DNA of 64,000 bases from Gemmatimonadota bacterium (GTDB lineage Bacteria; Gemmatimonadota; Gemmatimonadetes; Gemmatimonadales; GWC2-71-9): contig JADJPD010000010.1 of assembly GCA_016713435.1 (NCBI GenBank), positions 372,001-436,000 of the forward strand, given 5' to 3'. The stretch's first letter is position 1. The number at the start of each line of letters is the position of its first letter. Below, one piece after another: positions 16,666 through 24,255 of this stretch. The notes below the pieces were generated by a model. The model had not been told where the DNA came from. It was given only the letters and a program-made list of their open reading frames with translations, and made no database searches. A program made the translations under genes and the position numbers.

Positions 16666-17307
16666 ATGGCTCTGGCATCGCTGCACGACCTCCTGGTCGA
16701 TGAACTCCGCGACATCTATCACGCCGAGCGGCAGCTGCTGAAGGCGCTGCCCAAGCTCGCCAAGGGCGCCACTACGCCCCGGCTGCAGCAAGCGCTGCAG
16801 GAGCACCTGACCCAGACCGAGAACCAGGTCGAGCGGCTGGAGCAGGCCTTCGGCGAGCTCGACCAGCCGGTGCGCGCCAAGAAGTGCAAGGGCATGGAGG
16901 GCATCGTCGAGGAGGGCAGCGAGGTCCTCGAGGAGCGTGGCGCCGAGGACGTGAAGGACGCCGCCATCATCGCCGCCGCCCAGCGCGCCGAGCACTACGA
17001 GATCGCCGCCTACGGCACCATCGTGACCTACGCCCGCACCCTGGGCTACGACACCGTGGCCCGGCTGCTCGAGCAGACGCTCGAGGAGGAGAAGGCCGCC
17101 GACCAGCTGCTCAGCCAGATCGCCGAGAGCGGCATCAACCAGCAGGCCACCACCGGCGACGAGGACGAGGGTGACGAGGACGGCGGCCTCCTCAGCGAGT
17201 CGCGGGGCACGAGCCGCCGGCGGGCGGCCGGCAAGGCCGGCGGCAGTCGCTCGGCCGGCAGCCGCGGCGGCCGCGGCCCCACCTCGGGACGCACGGGGCG
17301 GCGTTGA
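16666..17307 (+). CDS. DUF892/YciF-like ferritin-fold protein
   Basis: A 213-residue protein whose first 150 residues match the YciF (DUF892) family: LHDLLVDELRDIYHAERQLLKALPKLA, a middle helix with GMEGIVEEG, and AAIIAAAQRAEHYEIAAYGT followed by LLEQTLEEEKAADQLLSQIAE. These four-helix proteins have a ferritin-like di-metal site built from the E/H residues and are usually stress-induced. The last 60 residues are an unusual acidic then Arg/Gly/Ser-rich tail (SRGTSRRRAAGKAGG), which could bind nucleic acid. The stop overlaps the next ATG (TGATG). Confidence 0.92.
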   Translation: MALASLHDLLVDELRDIYHAERQLLKALPKLAKGATTPRLQQALQEHLTQTENQVERLEQAFGELDQPVRAKKCKGMEGIVEEGSEVLEERGAEDVKDAAIIAAAQRAEHYEIAAYGTIVTYARTLGYDTVARLLEQTLEEEKAADQLLSQIAESGINQQATTGDEDEGDEDGGLLSESRGTSRRRAAGKAGGSRSAGSRGGRGPTSGRTGRR

Positions 17308-18078
17308 TGGGGCCGCCCCGCGCGGCGGTCTTCGACCTCGACGGCACGCTCGTCGACAGCATCGAGGCGCGCGCGCTGGCGTGGCTCGAGGCGCTGCGGG
17401 AAGCCGGCTACGTCGGGCTCCGCCCGCAGACCATCCTCCGCCTGCTCGGGCTCGCCCCCCGAGCAGGTGCTGGCGCTGGCCGTCGGGCTCCGCCCCGAGG
17501 GCCGCGAGGGGCACGCCATCCTGGCCCGCCGCTCGGCGCTCTTCCAGCGGCACTATCTCCCGGGGGTGCGGCCCTTCTTCCACGTGCGCGAGCTGCTCGA
17601 GCGCTGCGTGGCCGACGGCATCACGCCGGCGGTGGCCGCGCCCGAACCGGCCGCGGAGGTGGACCGGCTGCTCGAGGCCGCCGGCCTCGCCGACCTGGTG
17701 GGGATCCGCGTGAGCCTGGCGGACGGCGTGGGGTTCACGCCGCGGCCGGACGCCCTCCGCCTGGCCCTGGTGCGGGCCGGGGTCCCGCGCCAGGCCGCGC
17801 TCCTCCTTGGCGACACGCCCTACGACGTCGAGGCGGGCTGGAACGCCGGGGTCGGCGTGGTGGCGCTCCGCAGTGGCGGCTGGGGCGAGCTCGACCTGGG
17901 CGGCGCGCTCGCCGTCTACGGCGGGCCGGCCCACCTGCTGGCCGAGTACGACGGCTCGCCGCTCGGCCAGCTGGCGGCGCAGGGGATGGTGGCGCTCCCC
18001 GCGCCGGCGCGCGCGCTGGTGCGCCGGTCCGCGCGGGTGCCCGCGGTCCGCTCCAGCGACACTCCCCAGCCGGCCTGA
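17307..18078 (+). CDS. HAD-family phosphatase (apparent frameshift in a C run)
   Basis: A HAD hydrolase of about 255 residues with VFDLDGTLVDSIEARALAW at the N terminus and LLLGDTPYDVEAGWNAGV near residue 175. The start segment and the rest are in different frames: removing one C from the six-C run at 17455-17460 gives a continuous LLGLAPEQVLALAVGL. It is annotated as one gene. The family covers sugar-phosphate and phosphoglycolate phosphatases; the substrate here is unclear. The ATG overlaps the DUF892 stop, so translation is coupled, and a strong hairpin follows the stop. Confidence 0.8.
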
Positions 18079-18094
18079 AGCTGGCGGACGGCAC

Positions 18095-18128
18095 GCGCGC
18101 CCCGGGACCCTGCGGTCCCGGGGCGCGC
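18095..18128 (+). terminator. Strong 15-bp hairpin after the HAD phosphatase gene
   Basis: GCGCGCCCCGGGACC pairs perfectly with GGTCCCGGGGCGCGC around CTGC, 17 bp after the stop. There is no T-run, so it may act as a barrier or mRNA stabiliser rather than an intrinsic terminator. Confidence 0.55.
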
Positions 18129-18153
18129 TCGCGCGTGGGCGGGGAAACGCCGC

Positions 18154-18187
18154 GGGCCGGGGAGACGATGGTCTGTCTCCCCGGCCC
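18154..18187 (-). terminator. Hairpin downstream of the leftward membrane-peptide gene
   Basis: GGGCCGGGGAGAC pairs perfectly with GTCTCCCCGGCCC around an 8-nt loop, about 40 bp past the stop of the minus-strand gene at 18229. Confidence 0.5.
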
Positions 18188-18211
18188 GGGGTGCGGCCCA
18201 CGCTGCTGGGC

Positions 18212-18694
18212 CTACTTGAGCATGGTGGTCAGCTCAAGGGACGCCGTCCCTGGATGATCCGGATGGCGACGACCACGAGCGCGATCACCAGCAGGATATG
18301 GATGAACCCGCTCATCGTATAGGACGACAACATCCCGAGCAGCCAGAGCACGACGAGCACGACTGCGATCGTTTCGAGCATCTGCGGCCTCCTGGCTCAG
18401 CGTGAGCCGTTCCAGGCGGGCGGCGACCTCGTCGGTCGCGGCCGTGAGCGCCGCCCAGGCGGCCTCCAGCCGGGCCGTGGCCCCGTCCCAGCCGGTGTCG
18501 CCGGCCATGGTGAGTTCCTCGAAGGAGCGATGCACGCCGTAGCGCTTCTCGTGCAGGATGTCGAACAGCCGGGCCGCCTCGAGCCGGTCGTGCGCCGAGC
18601 CGCGGAGCGCCTGCGCCACCAGTCCCTCGTAGCGGAGCCGCCACGCCTTGAGCGCCGCGGCCCGCTCGGCCAGGTACCCCTGCTTCGCATCCAT
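18212..18694 (-). CDS. Coiled-coil stress-type protein, sll1863-like (3' end doubtful)
   Basis: The frame runs for 160 residues from MDAKQGYLAERAAALKAW. The first ~105 are charged helix (RLRYEGLVAQALRG, FDILHEKRYGVHRSFEELT, ATDEVAARLERL) and resemble the protein at 10226. The last 55 residues are Arg-rich, unlike the family, and run through the whole lmo0937-like gene in another frame. A TGA in the +1 frame lies at about 18402, just before the ribosome-binding site of that gene. The true end is therefore probably near 18400, with a single-base indel just before it. A stress-related role is inferred from family and neighbours. Confidence 0.6.
   Translation of the reverse strand: MDAKQGYLAERAAALKAWRLRYEGLVAQALRGSAHDRLEAARLFDILHEKRYGVHRSFEELTMAGDTGWDGATARLEAAWAALTAATDEVAARLERLTLSQEAADARNDRSRARRALAARDVVVLYDERVHPYPAGDRARGRRHPDHPGTASLELTTMLK
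18229..18381 (-). CDS. lmo0937-family small membrane protein
   Basis: A 50-residue hydrophobic peptide beginning MLETIAVVLVVLWLLGMLSS, with a second span GFIHILLVIALVVVAIRII and a basic end GRRPLS. Two transmembrane helices and the MLETI...WLLG...GGFIHILLVIA layout are those of the lmo0937 family, commonly found with stress regulons. An excellent ribosome-binding site (CCAGGAGG, 6 nt from the ATG) supports it. It shares all its bases with the Arg-rich end of the upstream frame, which argues that the upstream gene really stops earlier. Confidence 0.87.
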   Translation of the reverse strand: MLETIAVVLVVLWLLGMLSSYTMSGFIHILLVIALVVVAIRIIQGRRPLS

Positions 18695-18950
18695 GTGGAG
18701 CCACCCTCCCTCGCGATGCGGCCTCAGGGTCGGGCCCGGCGCTCGCGCGCCCACCCGGTGCCGCCGTCCCGGCGGACGACGGCAGTGGCTACCCTGATGT
18801 GCCGCCCCTCTCGGCCCGCCCCCCGGGTTCCCGGGAGGCGGGGTGGGTACCGCTGGTACTGCCAGTGATCGCGCGACCACGTTGTGGAGCCGGCCATCGA
18901 CCCTCAGGTCCTTCGCCCCGGCCGATCGGTGCAGGGGCAGGCTCAACGTA

Positions 18951-18973
18951 TGGTGCGCCGCGAGGGCGCACCA
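18951..18973. other. Small hairpin in a 416-bp gene-free gap
   Basis: TGGTGCGCC and GGCGCACCA form a 9-bp stem. The gap 18695-19110 between the coiled-coil gene and the tRNA cluster shows no gene; it holds this hairpin and the tRNA terminator at 19069. Confidence 0.4.
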
Positions 18974-19068
18974 TTTCCCGGCAGGGGCAGTCGGGGATGG
19001 ATACTGGAGTGCGGCGGGGAGTAGCCCGCGCGAGGAGGGCGCGGCCACTCCGGGGGAGGGAAACACGA

Positions 19069-19096
19069 ACGCCGGCTTCCACGCGGAAGCCGGCGT
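19069..19096 (-). terminator. Terminator of the tRNA cluster
   Basis: A perfect 12-bp stem (ACGCCGGCTTCC with GGAAGCCGGCGT, loop ACGC). On the minus strand it is followed by TCGTGTTTCCC, 15 bp past tRNA-Pro. Confidence 0.75.
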
Positions 19097-19110
19097 CCGG
19101 CGGGTGATCA

Positions 19111-19185
19111 TCGGGGCGCCCGGATTCGAACCGGGGACCTCCTGCTCCCGAAGCAGGCGCGCTAACCGGGCTGCGCTACGCCCCG
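19111..19185 (-). tRNA. tRNA-Pro (anticodon CGG)
   Basis: Minus-strand cloverleaf with acceptor CGGGGCG/CGCCCCG and discriminator A, anticodon stem CCTGC/GCAGG around TTCGGGA (anticodon CGG) and T-loop TTCGAAT. CCA is not encoded. It is the last gene of the leftward tRNA cluster. Confidence 0.94.
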
Positions 19186-19218
19186 TCCTGCATCAGCCGG
19201 TGCGGTCTGGCTGTCCAA

Positions 19219-19292
19219 CGGGCCCTGAGGGACTCGAACCCCCAACCTTTTGATCCGTAGTCAAATGCTCTATCCAATTGAGCTAAGGGCCC
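19219..19292 (-). tRNA. tRNA-Arg (anticodon ACG)
   Basis: Minus-strand cloverleaf with acceptor GGGCCCT/AGGGCCC and discriminator G, anticodon stem TTTGA/TCAAA around CTACGGA (anticodon ACG, read as inosine after deamination) and T-loop TTCGAGT. Confidence 0.94.
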
Positions 19293-19294
19293 AA

Positions 19295-19368
19295 TGGGCG
19301 GTACAAGGCTCGAACTTGTGACCTCCACGATGTCAACGTGGCGCTCTAACCAACTGAGCTAACCGCCC
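19295..19368 (-). tRNA. tRNA-Val (anticodon GAC)
   Basis: Minus-strand cloverleaf with acceptor GGGCGGT/ACCGCCC and discriminator A, anticodon stem CCACG/CGTGG around TTGACAT (anticodon GAC). Only 2 bp separate it from tRNA-Arg. Confidence 0.94.
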
Positions 19369-19376
19369 GATAACTC

Positions 19377-19405
19377 GTAGGGGCGAGGCACCGCCTCGCC
19401 CCTAC
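19377..19405. repeat. 13-bp perfect hairpin inside the tRNA cluster
   Basis: GTAGGGGCGAGGC and GCCTCGCCCCTAC flank a 3-nt loop between tRNA-Val and tRNA-fMet. It has no T-run and could be a processing signal, an attenuator or a dispersed palindromic repeat. Confidence 0.6.
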
Positions 19406-19424
19406 GGGTGCTGCTGCCAGCGAA

Positions 19425-19498
19425 TAGCGGGGGTGGGATTTGAACCCACGACCTCCGGGTTATGAGCCCGGCGAGCTACCAGGCTGCTCCACCCCGCG
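19425..19498 (-). tRNA. Initiator tRNA-fMet (anticodon CAT)
   Basis: Minus-strand cloverleaf with anticodon stem CCGGG/CCCGG around CTCATAA (CAT). The three G-C pairs next to the loop and the non-Watson-Crick C1-U72 end of the acceptor stem identify it as the initiator rather than elongator Met tRNA. Confidence 0.92.
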
Positions 19499-19534
19499 AC
19501 GGTAGCCTGCGAACCTCGAATTTTTTTGCTGCAG

Positions 19535-19607
19535 AGCGGGAAACGGGACTCGAACCCGCGACCCCAACCTTGGCAAGGTTGTGCTCTACCAACTGAGCTA
19601 TTCCCGC
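19535..19607 (-). tRNA. tRNA-Gly (anticodon GCC)
   Basis: Minus-strand cloverleaf with acceptor GCGGGAA/TTCCCGC and discriminator T, anticodon stem CAACC/GGTTG around TTGCCAA (anticodon GCC). Confidence 0.94.
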
Positions 19608-19717
19608 AGCGGGCCGGATTGTACCGACCGACTCCCAAAATGGCAACGGGGCGGCGCGGCGGTCTGGTGCCGGGCCCGCATGCGAGGTGCTGCCGGCATG
19701 CCGCGGCCCAACACCAG

Positions 19718-19790
19718 TGGAGGCGAGGGGGATCGAACCCCTGACCTCGTGAATGCCATTCACGCGCTCTCCCAACTGAGCTACGCCCCC
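19718..19790 (-). tRNA. tRNA-Ala (anticodon GGC)
   Basis: Minus-strand cloverleaf with acceptor GGGGGCG/CGCCTCC (one G-U) and discriminator A, anticodon stem CGTGA/TCACG around ATGGCAT (anticodon GGC). It is the first gene of the leftward cluster. Confidence 0.94.
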
Positions 19791-19841
19791 ATTATATTAG
19801 CGCGCCCCGTCGGCTCCCCCGCTGGTCCGGAGAAGCACGAC

Positions 19842-19871
19842 AAGCTACTCGGGCCCCGCGGGGCATGTCAA
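19842..19871 (-). promoter_or_regulatory. Probable promoter of the tRNA cluster
   Basis: Minus-strand TTGACA (19871-19866) and TAGCTT (19847-19842), 18-bp spacer containing the palindrome GCCCCGCGGGGC. Initiation near 19835 gives a leader of about 45 nt before tRNA-Ala. The same -10 box is seen before hisIE and other genes in this window. Confidence 0.5.
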
Positions 19872-19914
19872 GCTGACGGGCCAACAATTCCAGATTCTCG
19901 AGGGTAGCGTGGGC

Positions 19915-21137
19915 ATGAAGAAGCGCACAGCGTCGGGCTCGAAGGCGTCCGCCCCCAAGGCCACCAAGGCGGCGGCGGAACCGAAGGCCCCCAAGGCCGC
20001 GAAGGCAAGCGCGGAACCGAAGCCGGCGAAGGGCGCCAAGGCACCCCGGCCAAGGCCGCCAAGGCCACCAAGAAGGCCGCGGCCGCCGAGGCGCCCAAGA
20101 AGGCGCTTCCGCTCACCCCCGTCCAGCAGATCCTCGCCAACAACCAGCCCACCAAGAAGGGCCGCCGCGGCAAGCGGGAGACCTCCAAGACCCTCGGCGT
20201 CTACGATGCCGACCGCGACATCCTGGACCAGTACCTCTACGAGGTGAGCCAGACGCCGCTGCTCACCCCGGCGCAGGAGATCGCCATCGCGCGGCTGGTG
20301 CGCGCCGGCGACCCTGAGGCCATGCAGGAGCTGGTCAAGCGCAACCTCCGCTTCGTCATCTCGGTGGCCAAGAAGTACCAGAACCGCGGCCTGCCGCTCA
20401 CCGACCTGATCGGCGAGGGCAACGTGGGCCTGCTCACCGCCGCGCGGAAGTTCGACCCGGACCAGGGCGTCAAGTTCATCTCCTACGCGGTGTGGTGGAT
20501 CCGGCAGGCCATCCTCGCGTCGCTGGCGCGCCAGGGCCGCACCGTGCGCGTCCCGCTCAACCGCACCGCCGACCTCTCCCGGATCGTCCGCACCGCCGAG
20601 GCGCTCCGCCAGGAGCTCCGCCGCGAGCCCACGCCGGAGGAGATCGCCAAGAGCACCGGGCTCTCGCTCGAGGTGGTGCAGTCGCTCGCGGCGCTCAACA
20701 CCAGCGACGTGCGCCTCGACGCCCCGCTGGATCCGGAAGGCGACCGCTCGCTCATCGAGCGCTTCATCGCCGACGACCAGGCGGACGCCGAGGAGGAGGC
20801 CATGGATCGCTTCCTCACCGACGAGATCGAGGGCGCCCTCGCCACGCTGCCGGCCCGCGACGCCAAGGTGCTGCGGCTCTACTTCGGGCTCGACGGCGGG
20901 CGGGAGCACACGCTGGAGGAGATCGGCGGCATGCTCGGCGTCACCCGCGAGCGCGTCCGCCAGCTCCGCGACCGCGCCCTCAAGCGGCTGCGCGAGGGCG
21001 AGGTGGGACGGGCGCTGGCGTCGTTCGCGGCCGTGAGGGGCGCGGCCCAAGGGCCGCGCGTACGATGTGGAAGGGGCGCGACCACGCGGTCGCGCCCCTT
21101 CATTTTTCCCCTTACGCGGCCCGGGCCCGCGTCGTAG
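19915..21137 (+). CDS. rpoD: RpoD/SigA-type RNA polymerase sigma factor (apparent frameshift)
   Basis: Sigma-70 factor of about 405 residues with a Lys/Ala-rich N-terminal arm (MKKRTASGSKASAPKATKA). Region 1.2 follows (DADRDILDQYLYEVSQTPLL), then region 2 (NLRFVISVAKKYQNRGL, GEGNVGLLTAARKFD, FISYAVWWIRQAI), region 3 (EALRQELRREPTPEEIA) and region 4 (LEEIGGMLGVTRERVRQLRD). The arm and the core are in different frames: one missing base at about 20041 (GGCACC for GGCCACC) splits them, and no start codon precedes 20244 in the core frame. The reading ends at 21137, inside a terminator. A second indel near 21030 would give the more natural end ASFAA-stop. Intact regions 1.2, 2, 3 and 4 suggest the principal sigma factor. 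Confidence 0.88.
21071..21108 (+). terminator. Rho-independent terminator of the sigma-factor gene
   Basis: A perfect 13-bp stem (AAGGGGCGCGACC with GGTCGCGCCCCTT, loop ACGC) followed by CATTTTTCCCC. It lies inside the nominal 3' end of the sigma reading frame. Confidence 0.88.
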
Positions 21138-21140
21138 TTT
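21112..21140 (+). promoter_or_regulatory. Probable promoter of the mla operon (leaderless)
   Basis: TTACGC (21112-21117) and TAGTTT (21135-21140), 17-bp spacer. Only 6 nt (CCGGAC) separate the -10 box from the GTG of mlaE, so the transcript should begin at or next to the start codon. The -35 match is weak. Confidence 0.4.
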
Positions 21141-21146
21141 CCGGAC

Positions 21147-21911
21147 GTGCCAATCTTCACCACCGCGGTCGAGCCGGGCCTGCCGGCCCGGGTGGTCACG
21201 CGTGTCGGGCGCTCGGCGGTCACCGCCGCGCGCGCGCTCGCCGACGTGCGCACCTGGCTGCCGCACCTGGTGCCGCAGATGCGCCGGCTCGGCGTGGACT
21301 CGGTGCCGATCGCGCTGTTCATCGCGACGTTCACCGGCATCGTCCTGGCCCTCCTCTCCAAGTACATCTTCACCGGCGCGGTGCCGCTCTACTTCGTGGG
21401 CGCGCTCGTCGGCAAGACGATCATGATGGAGCTCGGGCCCGTGCTCACGGGCCTGGCGCTCGCCGGCCGCGTCGGCGCCAACATCGCGGCCGAGGTCGGC
21501 ACCATGCGCGTCACCGAGCAGGTGGATGCGCTGGAGACCCTCGCCTACAATCCCAACAGCTACCTGGTCGTGCCGCGGGTGCTGGCCGGCGTCCTGATGT
21601 TCCCGGTGATCACGGCCCTGGCCATCCTGCTCGGCGTCGTCGCCGGCTGGATCACCGCGGTGAACCTGCTGGACCTCTCCACGCTCGAGTTCGTGAAGGG
21701 GCTCAAGCTCTTCTACAAGTTCAAGGACATCTGGTTCGGGCTCATCAAGGCGGCGAGCTTCGGCGCCGCGGTGACGCTCGCGGGCTGCCTCATGGGGCTC
21801 CGGACCAGCGGCGGCGCCGAGGGCGTGGGCCGCAACACCACGCGCGCGGTGGTGCTCGGGTGCGAGGCCATCCTGGTGCTCGACGCCTTCTGGGCCCTGG
21901 TGCTCCTGTGA
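21147..21911 (+). CDS. mlaE: MlaE-type ABC transporter permease
   Basis: A 254-residue inner-membrane permease of the MlaE (DUF140) family. It shows the interfacial N-terminal helix and five to six membrane spans, including VPIALFIATFTGIVLALLSK and VLAGVLMFPVITALAILLGV. The family signatures LGPVLTGLALAGRVGANIAAE and EQVDALETLAYNPNSYLVVPR are present. With the ATPase and MCE protein that follow it forms a transporter that moves phospholipids between the two membranes. The GTG at 21147 gives the family length and follows a -10 box by 6 nt. No mlaC or mlaB gene is nearby. Confidence 0.95.
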   Translation: MPIFTTAVEPGLPARVVTRVGRSAVTAARALADVRTWLPHLVPQMRRLGVDSVPIALFIATFTGIVLALLSKYIFTGAVPLYFVGALVGKTIMMELGPVLTGLALAGRVGANIAAEVGTMRVTEQVDALETLAYNPNSYLVVPRVLAGVLMFPVITALAILLGVVAGWITAVNLLDLSTLEFVKGLKLFYKFKDIWFGLIKAASFGAAVTLAGCLMGLRTSGGAEGVGRNTTRAVVLGCEAILVLDAFWALVLL

Positions 21912-21918
21912 GCCGGCG

Positions 21919-22677
21919 ATGATCCGCTTCACCGACGTGCACAAGCGCTTCGGCCCCAAGGTGGTGCTCGACGGGCTCACGCTCGACATCCCCGACGGGC
22001 AGACCACCGTCATCATCGGCTTCTCGGGGACCGGGAAGAGCGTGGCGCTCAAGCACATCGTGGGGCTGCTCGCACCGGATGCCGGCACGGTGGAGGTGGA
22101 CGGCCGCGTGGTGCACGAGCTGTCGCCGGATGCGCTGGGCGCGCTGCGGGGGGAGATCGGCTACGTGTTCCAGTTCGCCGCGCTCTTCGACTCGCTGTCG
22201 GTGGGGGCCAACATCCGGCTCGGCCTGGCGCGGCGCGGGCTCGACGAGGCCACCATCCAGGCGCGCATCGCGGAGAGCCTGGCGCTCGTGGACCTGCCGG
22301 GGGCGGAGGCGCGCTTCCCGGCCGAGTTGTCCGGCGGCATGCGCAAGCGCGTCGGCATCGCCCGCGCGATCGCGCTCCGGCCGCGCTACATTCTGTACGA
22401 CGAGCCGACCACCGGCCTCGATCCCGTCACCAGCGCCGTCATCGACGGCCTGATGGTGCGGGCGCGGCAGGAGCTCGGCACCACCGGCGTCGTCGTGACG
22501 CACGACATGCGCAGCGCCTACACCGTCGGGGACCGCATCGCGATGCTCTACCAGGGCCGCATCCGCCAGGTCGGCACCATCGCCGAGATCCAGGCCACGG
22601 ACGATCCCGTGGTGCGGAACTTCATTGAGGGGCGGCCGTTCGACCCCGACGCGCTCCCGGTGGAGGCCACGGCATGA
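21919..22677 (+). CDS. mlaF: MlaF-type ABC transporter ATPase
   Basis: A 252-residue ATPase that powers the MlaE permease. Walker A is GFSGTGKS (residues ~35-42), the Q-loop YVFQFAALFDSLS, the signature LSGGMRKR, Walker B YILYDEPTTGLD and the switch His VVTHDM. The Phe-Ser in Walker A and the FAALFDS stretch are typical of the Mla branch rather than of importers. It starts 7 nt after mlaE and its stop overlaps mlaD (ATGA). Confidence 0.95.
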   Translation: MIRFTDVHKRFGPKVVLDGLTLDIPDGQTTVIIGFSGTGKSVALKHIVGLLAPDAGTVEVDGRVVHELSPDALGALRGEIGYVFQFAALFDSLSVGANIRLGLARRGLDEATIQARIAESLALVDLPGAEARFPAELSGGMRKRVGIARAIALRPRYILYDEPTTGLDPVTSAVIDGLMVRARQELGTTGVVVTHDMRSAYTVGDRIAMLYQGRIRQVGTIAEIQATDDPVVRNFIEGRPFDPDALPVEATA

Positions 22678-23678
22678 AGCGCGGCAACGAGTTCCTCGTG
22701 GGCCTCGTGCTCCTCCTGGCCATCGCGGCCGTGGTGGGCGGCGCGCTGTGGCTCTCCGAGGCCAACATCGGGAAGCGGGAGACCGTGCACGTGGCCCGCT
22801 TCCGCACGGTGGGCGGCCTCACGCCCGGCGCGCCCGTCACCTACCGCGGCGTCCGGGTGGGACGGGTGGAGGCCATCCGCCTCGCCGACCTGTTCGTGGA
22901 GGCGGACCTCAAGATCTACACCGGCGTGGACTTGCCGGCGCGCCCGGCGGTCATCGCGGCCTCGCAGAGCCTCTTCGGCGAGTGGGCCGCCACCATCGTG
23001 CCCCGGGACCAGCCGCAGGACGACCCCAACGTGCGGCTGATGCTCGACGAGACCGCGCGCCCCGGCGGGGACCGCTGGCCCGGTGCCACGCTCCCCGACG
23101 TGGGCCAGCTCACCGCCCAGGCCGGCCGCATCGCCACCGACATCGCCGCGGTGGCGGCGCGGGTGCAGTCCACCTTCGACTCCTCGGCCGTCACCGAGCT
23201 GCGCCAGAGCATCAAGGACTTCGGGGCCATCACCAACCAGCTGGTGCGCTTCACCCAGAGCCAGACCAGCCGCCTCAACCAGGTGACCGGCAACGTGGAG
23301 CGGACGAGCGAGGCGGTGCTCGGCGCGTCGCAGCACCTCGACGCCACGCTGGCCCGGGTGGACAGCGCCACCGCCGGCGGCCAGCTCCAGGCCATCCTCG
23401 ACAACGCCGCCGCCGGCAGCGGCGACCTGCGCCAGGCCTCGGCCGACCTGCGCGACATCCTCTCCAAGGTGCGGGCCGAGGACCAGAGCATCGTGCGCTC
23501 GCTCATCGCCGTGGACTCGGTGCTCACCGGCATCCAGGCGGGGCAGGGCACCTTGGGCCTGCTGGCCAAGAACCCGGCCCTCCACAACGAGGCCGTGGAG
23601 ACCATGCAGGAGATGCGGCGCCTCATCGCGGACATCCAGGCCAATCCGCGCAAGTACTTCAAGTTCTCCGTGTTCTAG
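22674..23678 (+). CDS. mlaD: MlaD-type MCE-domain lipid-binding protein
   Basis: A 334-residue periplasmic protein anchored by one N-terminal helix (FLVGLVLLLAIAAVVGGALWL). The MCE domain occupies residues 40-120 (FRTVGGLTPGAPVTYRGVRVGRV, AASQSLFGEW). A long helical region with regularly spaced hydrophobics follows to the end. MCE proteins form hexameric rings that give lipids a hydrophobic passage. The helical tail is longer than in E. coli MlaD and may form a needle reaching towards the outer membrane, as in other MCE families; that is inference. Confidence 0.93.
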   Translation: MKRGNEFLVGLVLLLAIAAVVGGALWLSEANIGKRETVHVARFRTVGGLTPGAPVTYRGVRVGRVEAIRLADLFVEADLKIYTGVDLPARPAVIAASQSLFGEWAATIVPRDQPQDDPNVRLMLDETARPGGDRWPGATLPDVGQLTAQAGRIATDIAAVAARVQSTFDSSAVTELRQSIKDFGAITNQLVRFTQSQTSRLNQVTGNVERTSEAVLGASQHLDATLARVDSATAGGQLQAILDNAAAGSGDLRQASADLRDILSKVRAEDQSIVRSLIAVDSVLTGIQAGQGTLGLLAKNPALHNEAVETMQEMRRLIADIQANPRKYFKFSVF

Positions 23679-23686
23679 GCACCGCC

Positions 23687-24253
23687 ATGCACCCGAAGAA
23701 GAAACGGAAGCCCGAACGCGAGGTCTCGGCCGGCGGCATCGTCTTCCGCCGCCAGCCGGACCAGTCCGCGCGCTTCCTGCTGATCCGCGATCCCTACGAG
23801 CACTGGGGCTTCCCCAAGGGCCACCTCGAGCACGAGGAGACCCCCACGGCCGCGGCCACCCGAGAGACGGAGGAGGAGACGGGCCTCACCGACCTCATCC
23901 TCCACGGGCCCATCCGCATCATCGACTGGCACTTCCGCTTCCGCGGGCGCTACATCCACAAGTTCTGCCACTTCTTCCTCTATGAGAGCCCGGCGGCCGA
24001 CGTCGTGCCGCAGGCGGAGGAAGGCATCACCGACTACAAGTGGCTGACCCTCGAGGAGGCGCTCGAGACGCTCTCCTACGACAACGCCCGCGGCGTCCTC
24101 AAGCGCGCCGGCGAGATGGCGCGCACCCTGGTGGCCGTCGGCGCCGGGCGGCCGCCCCGGCGTACCCCGGCCCCCTCGGCCGACCCGCCCCCGCCCGTCG
24201 TGCTCGCCCTTCCGGAGGACGCCGGCGTCAGCGCCGACCCCGATCCCCGCTAG
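23687..24253 (+). CDS. NUDIX hydrolase, diadenosine-polyphosphate type
   Basis: A 188-residue NUDIX enzyme that hydrolyses nucleoside diphosphates linked to another group. VSAGGIVFRR and WGFPKGHLE lead into the NUDIX box GHLEHEETPTAAATRETEEETGL (the consensus GX5EX7REX2EEXGX is met in full). GFPKGHLE is typical of Ap4A/Ap6A hydrolases. The last 45 residues are Pro-rich and not part of the domain. It lies 8 nt after mlaD, apparently in the same operon, without an obvious functional link. Confidence 0.9.
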   Translation: MHPKKKRKPEREVSAGGIVFRRQPDQSARFLLIRDPYEHWGFPKGHLEHEETPTAAATRETEEETGLTDLILHGPIRIIDWHFRFRGRYIHKFCHFFLYESPAADVVPQAEEGITDYKWLTLEEALETLSYDNARGVLKRAGEMARTLVAVGAGRPPRRTPAPSADPPPPVVLALPEDAGVSADPDPR

Positions 24254-24255
24254 CC

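Noticed and set aside
19791..19800. TATAAT directly before tRNA-Ala as its -10 box
   Set aside because: It abuts the first base of the mature tRNA, so transcription would start inside the gene. The TTGACA/TAGCTT pair at 19842-19871 is better placed.
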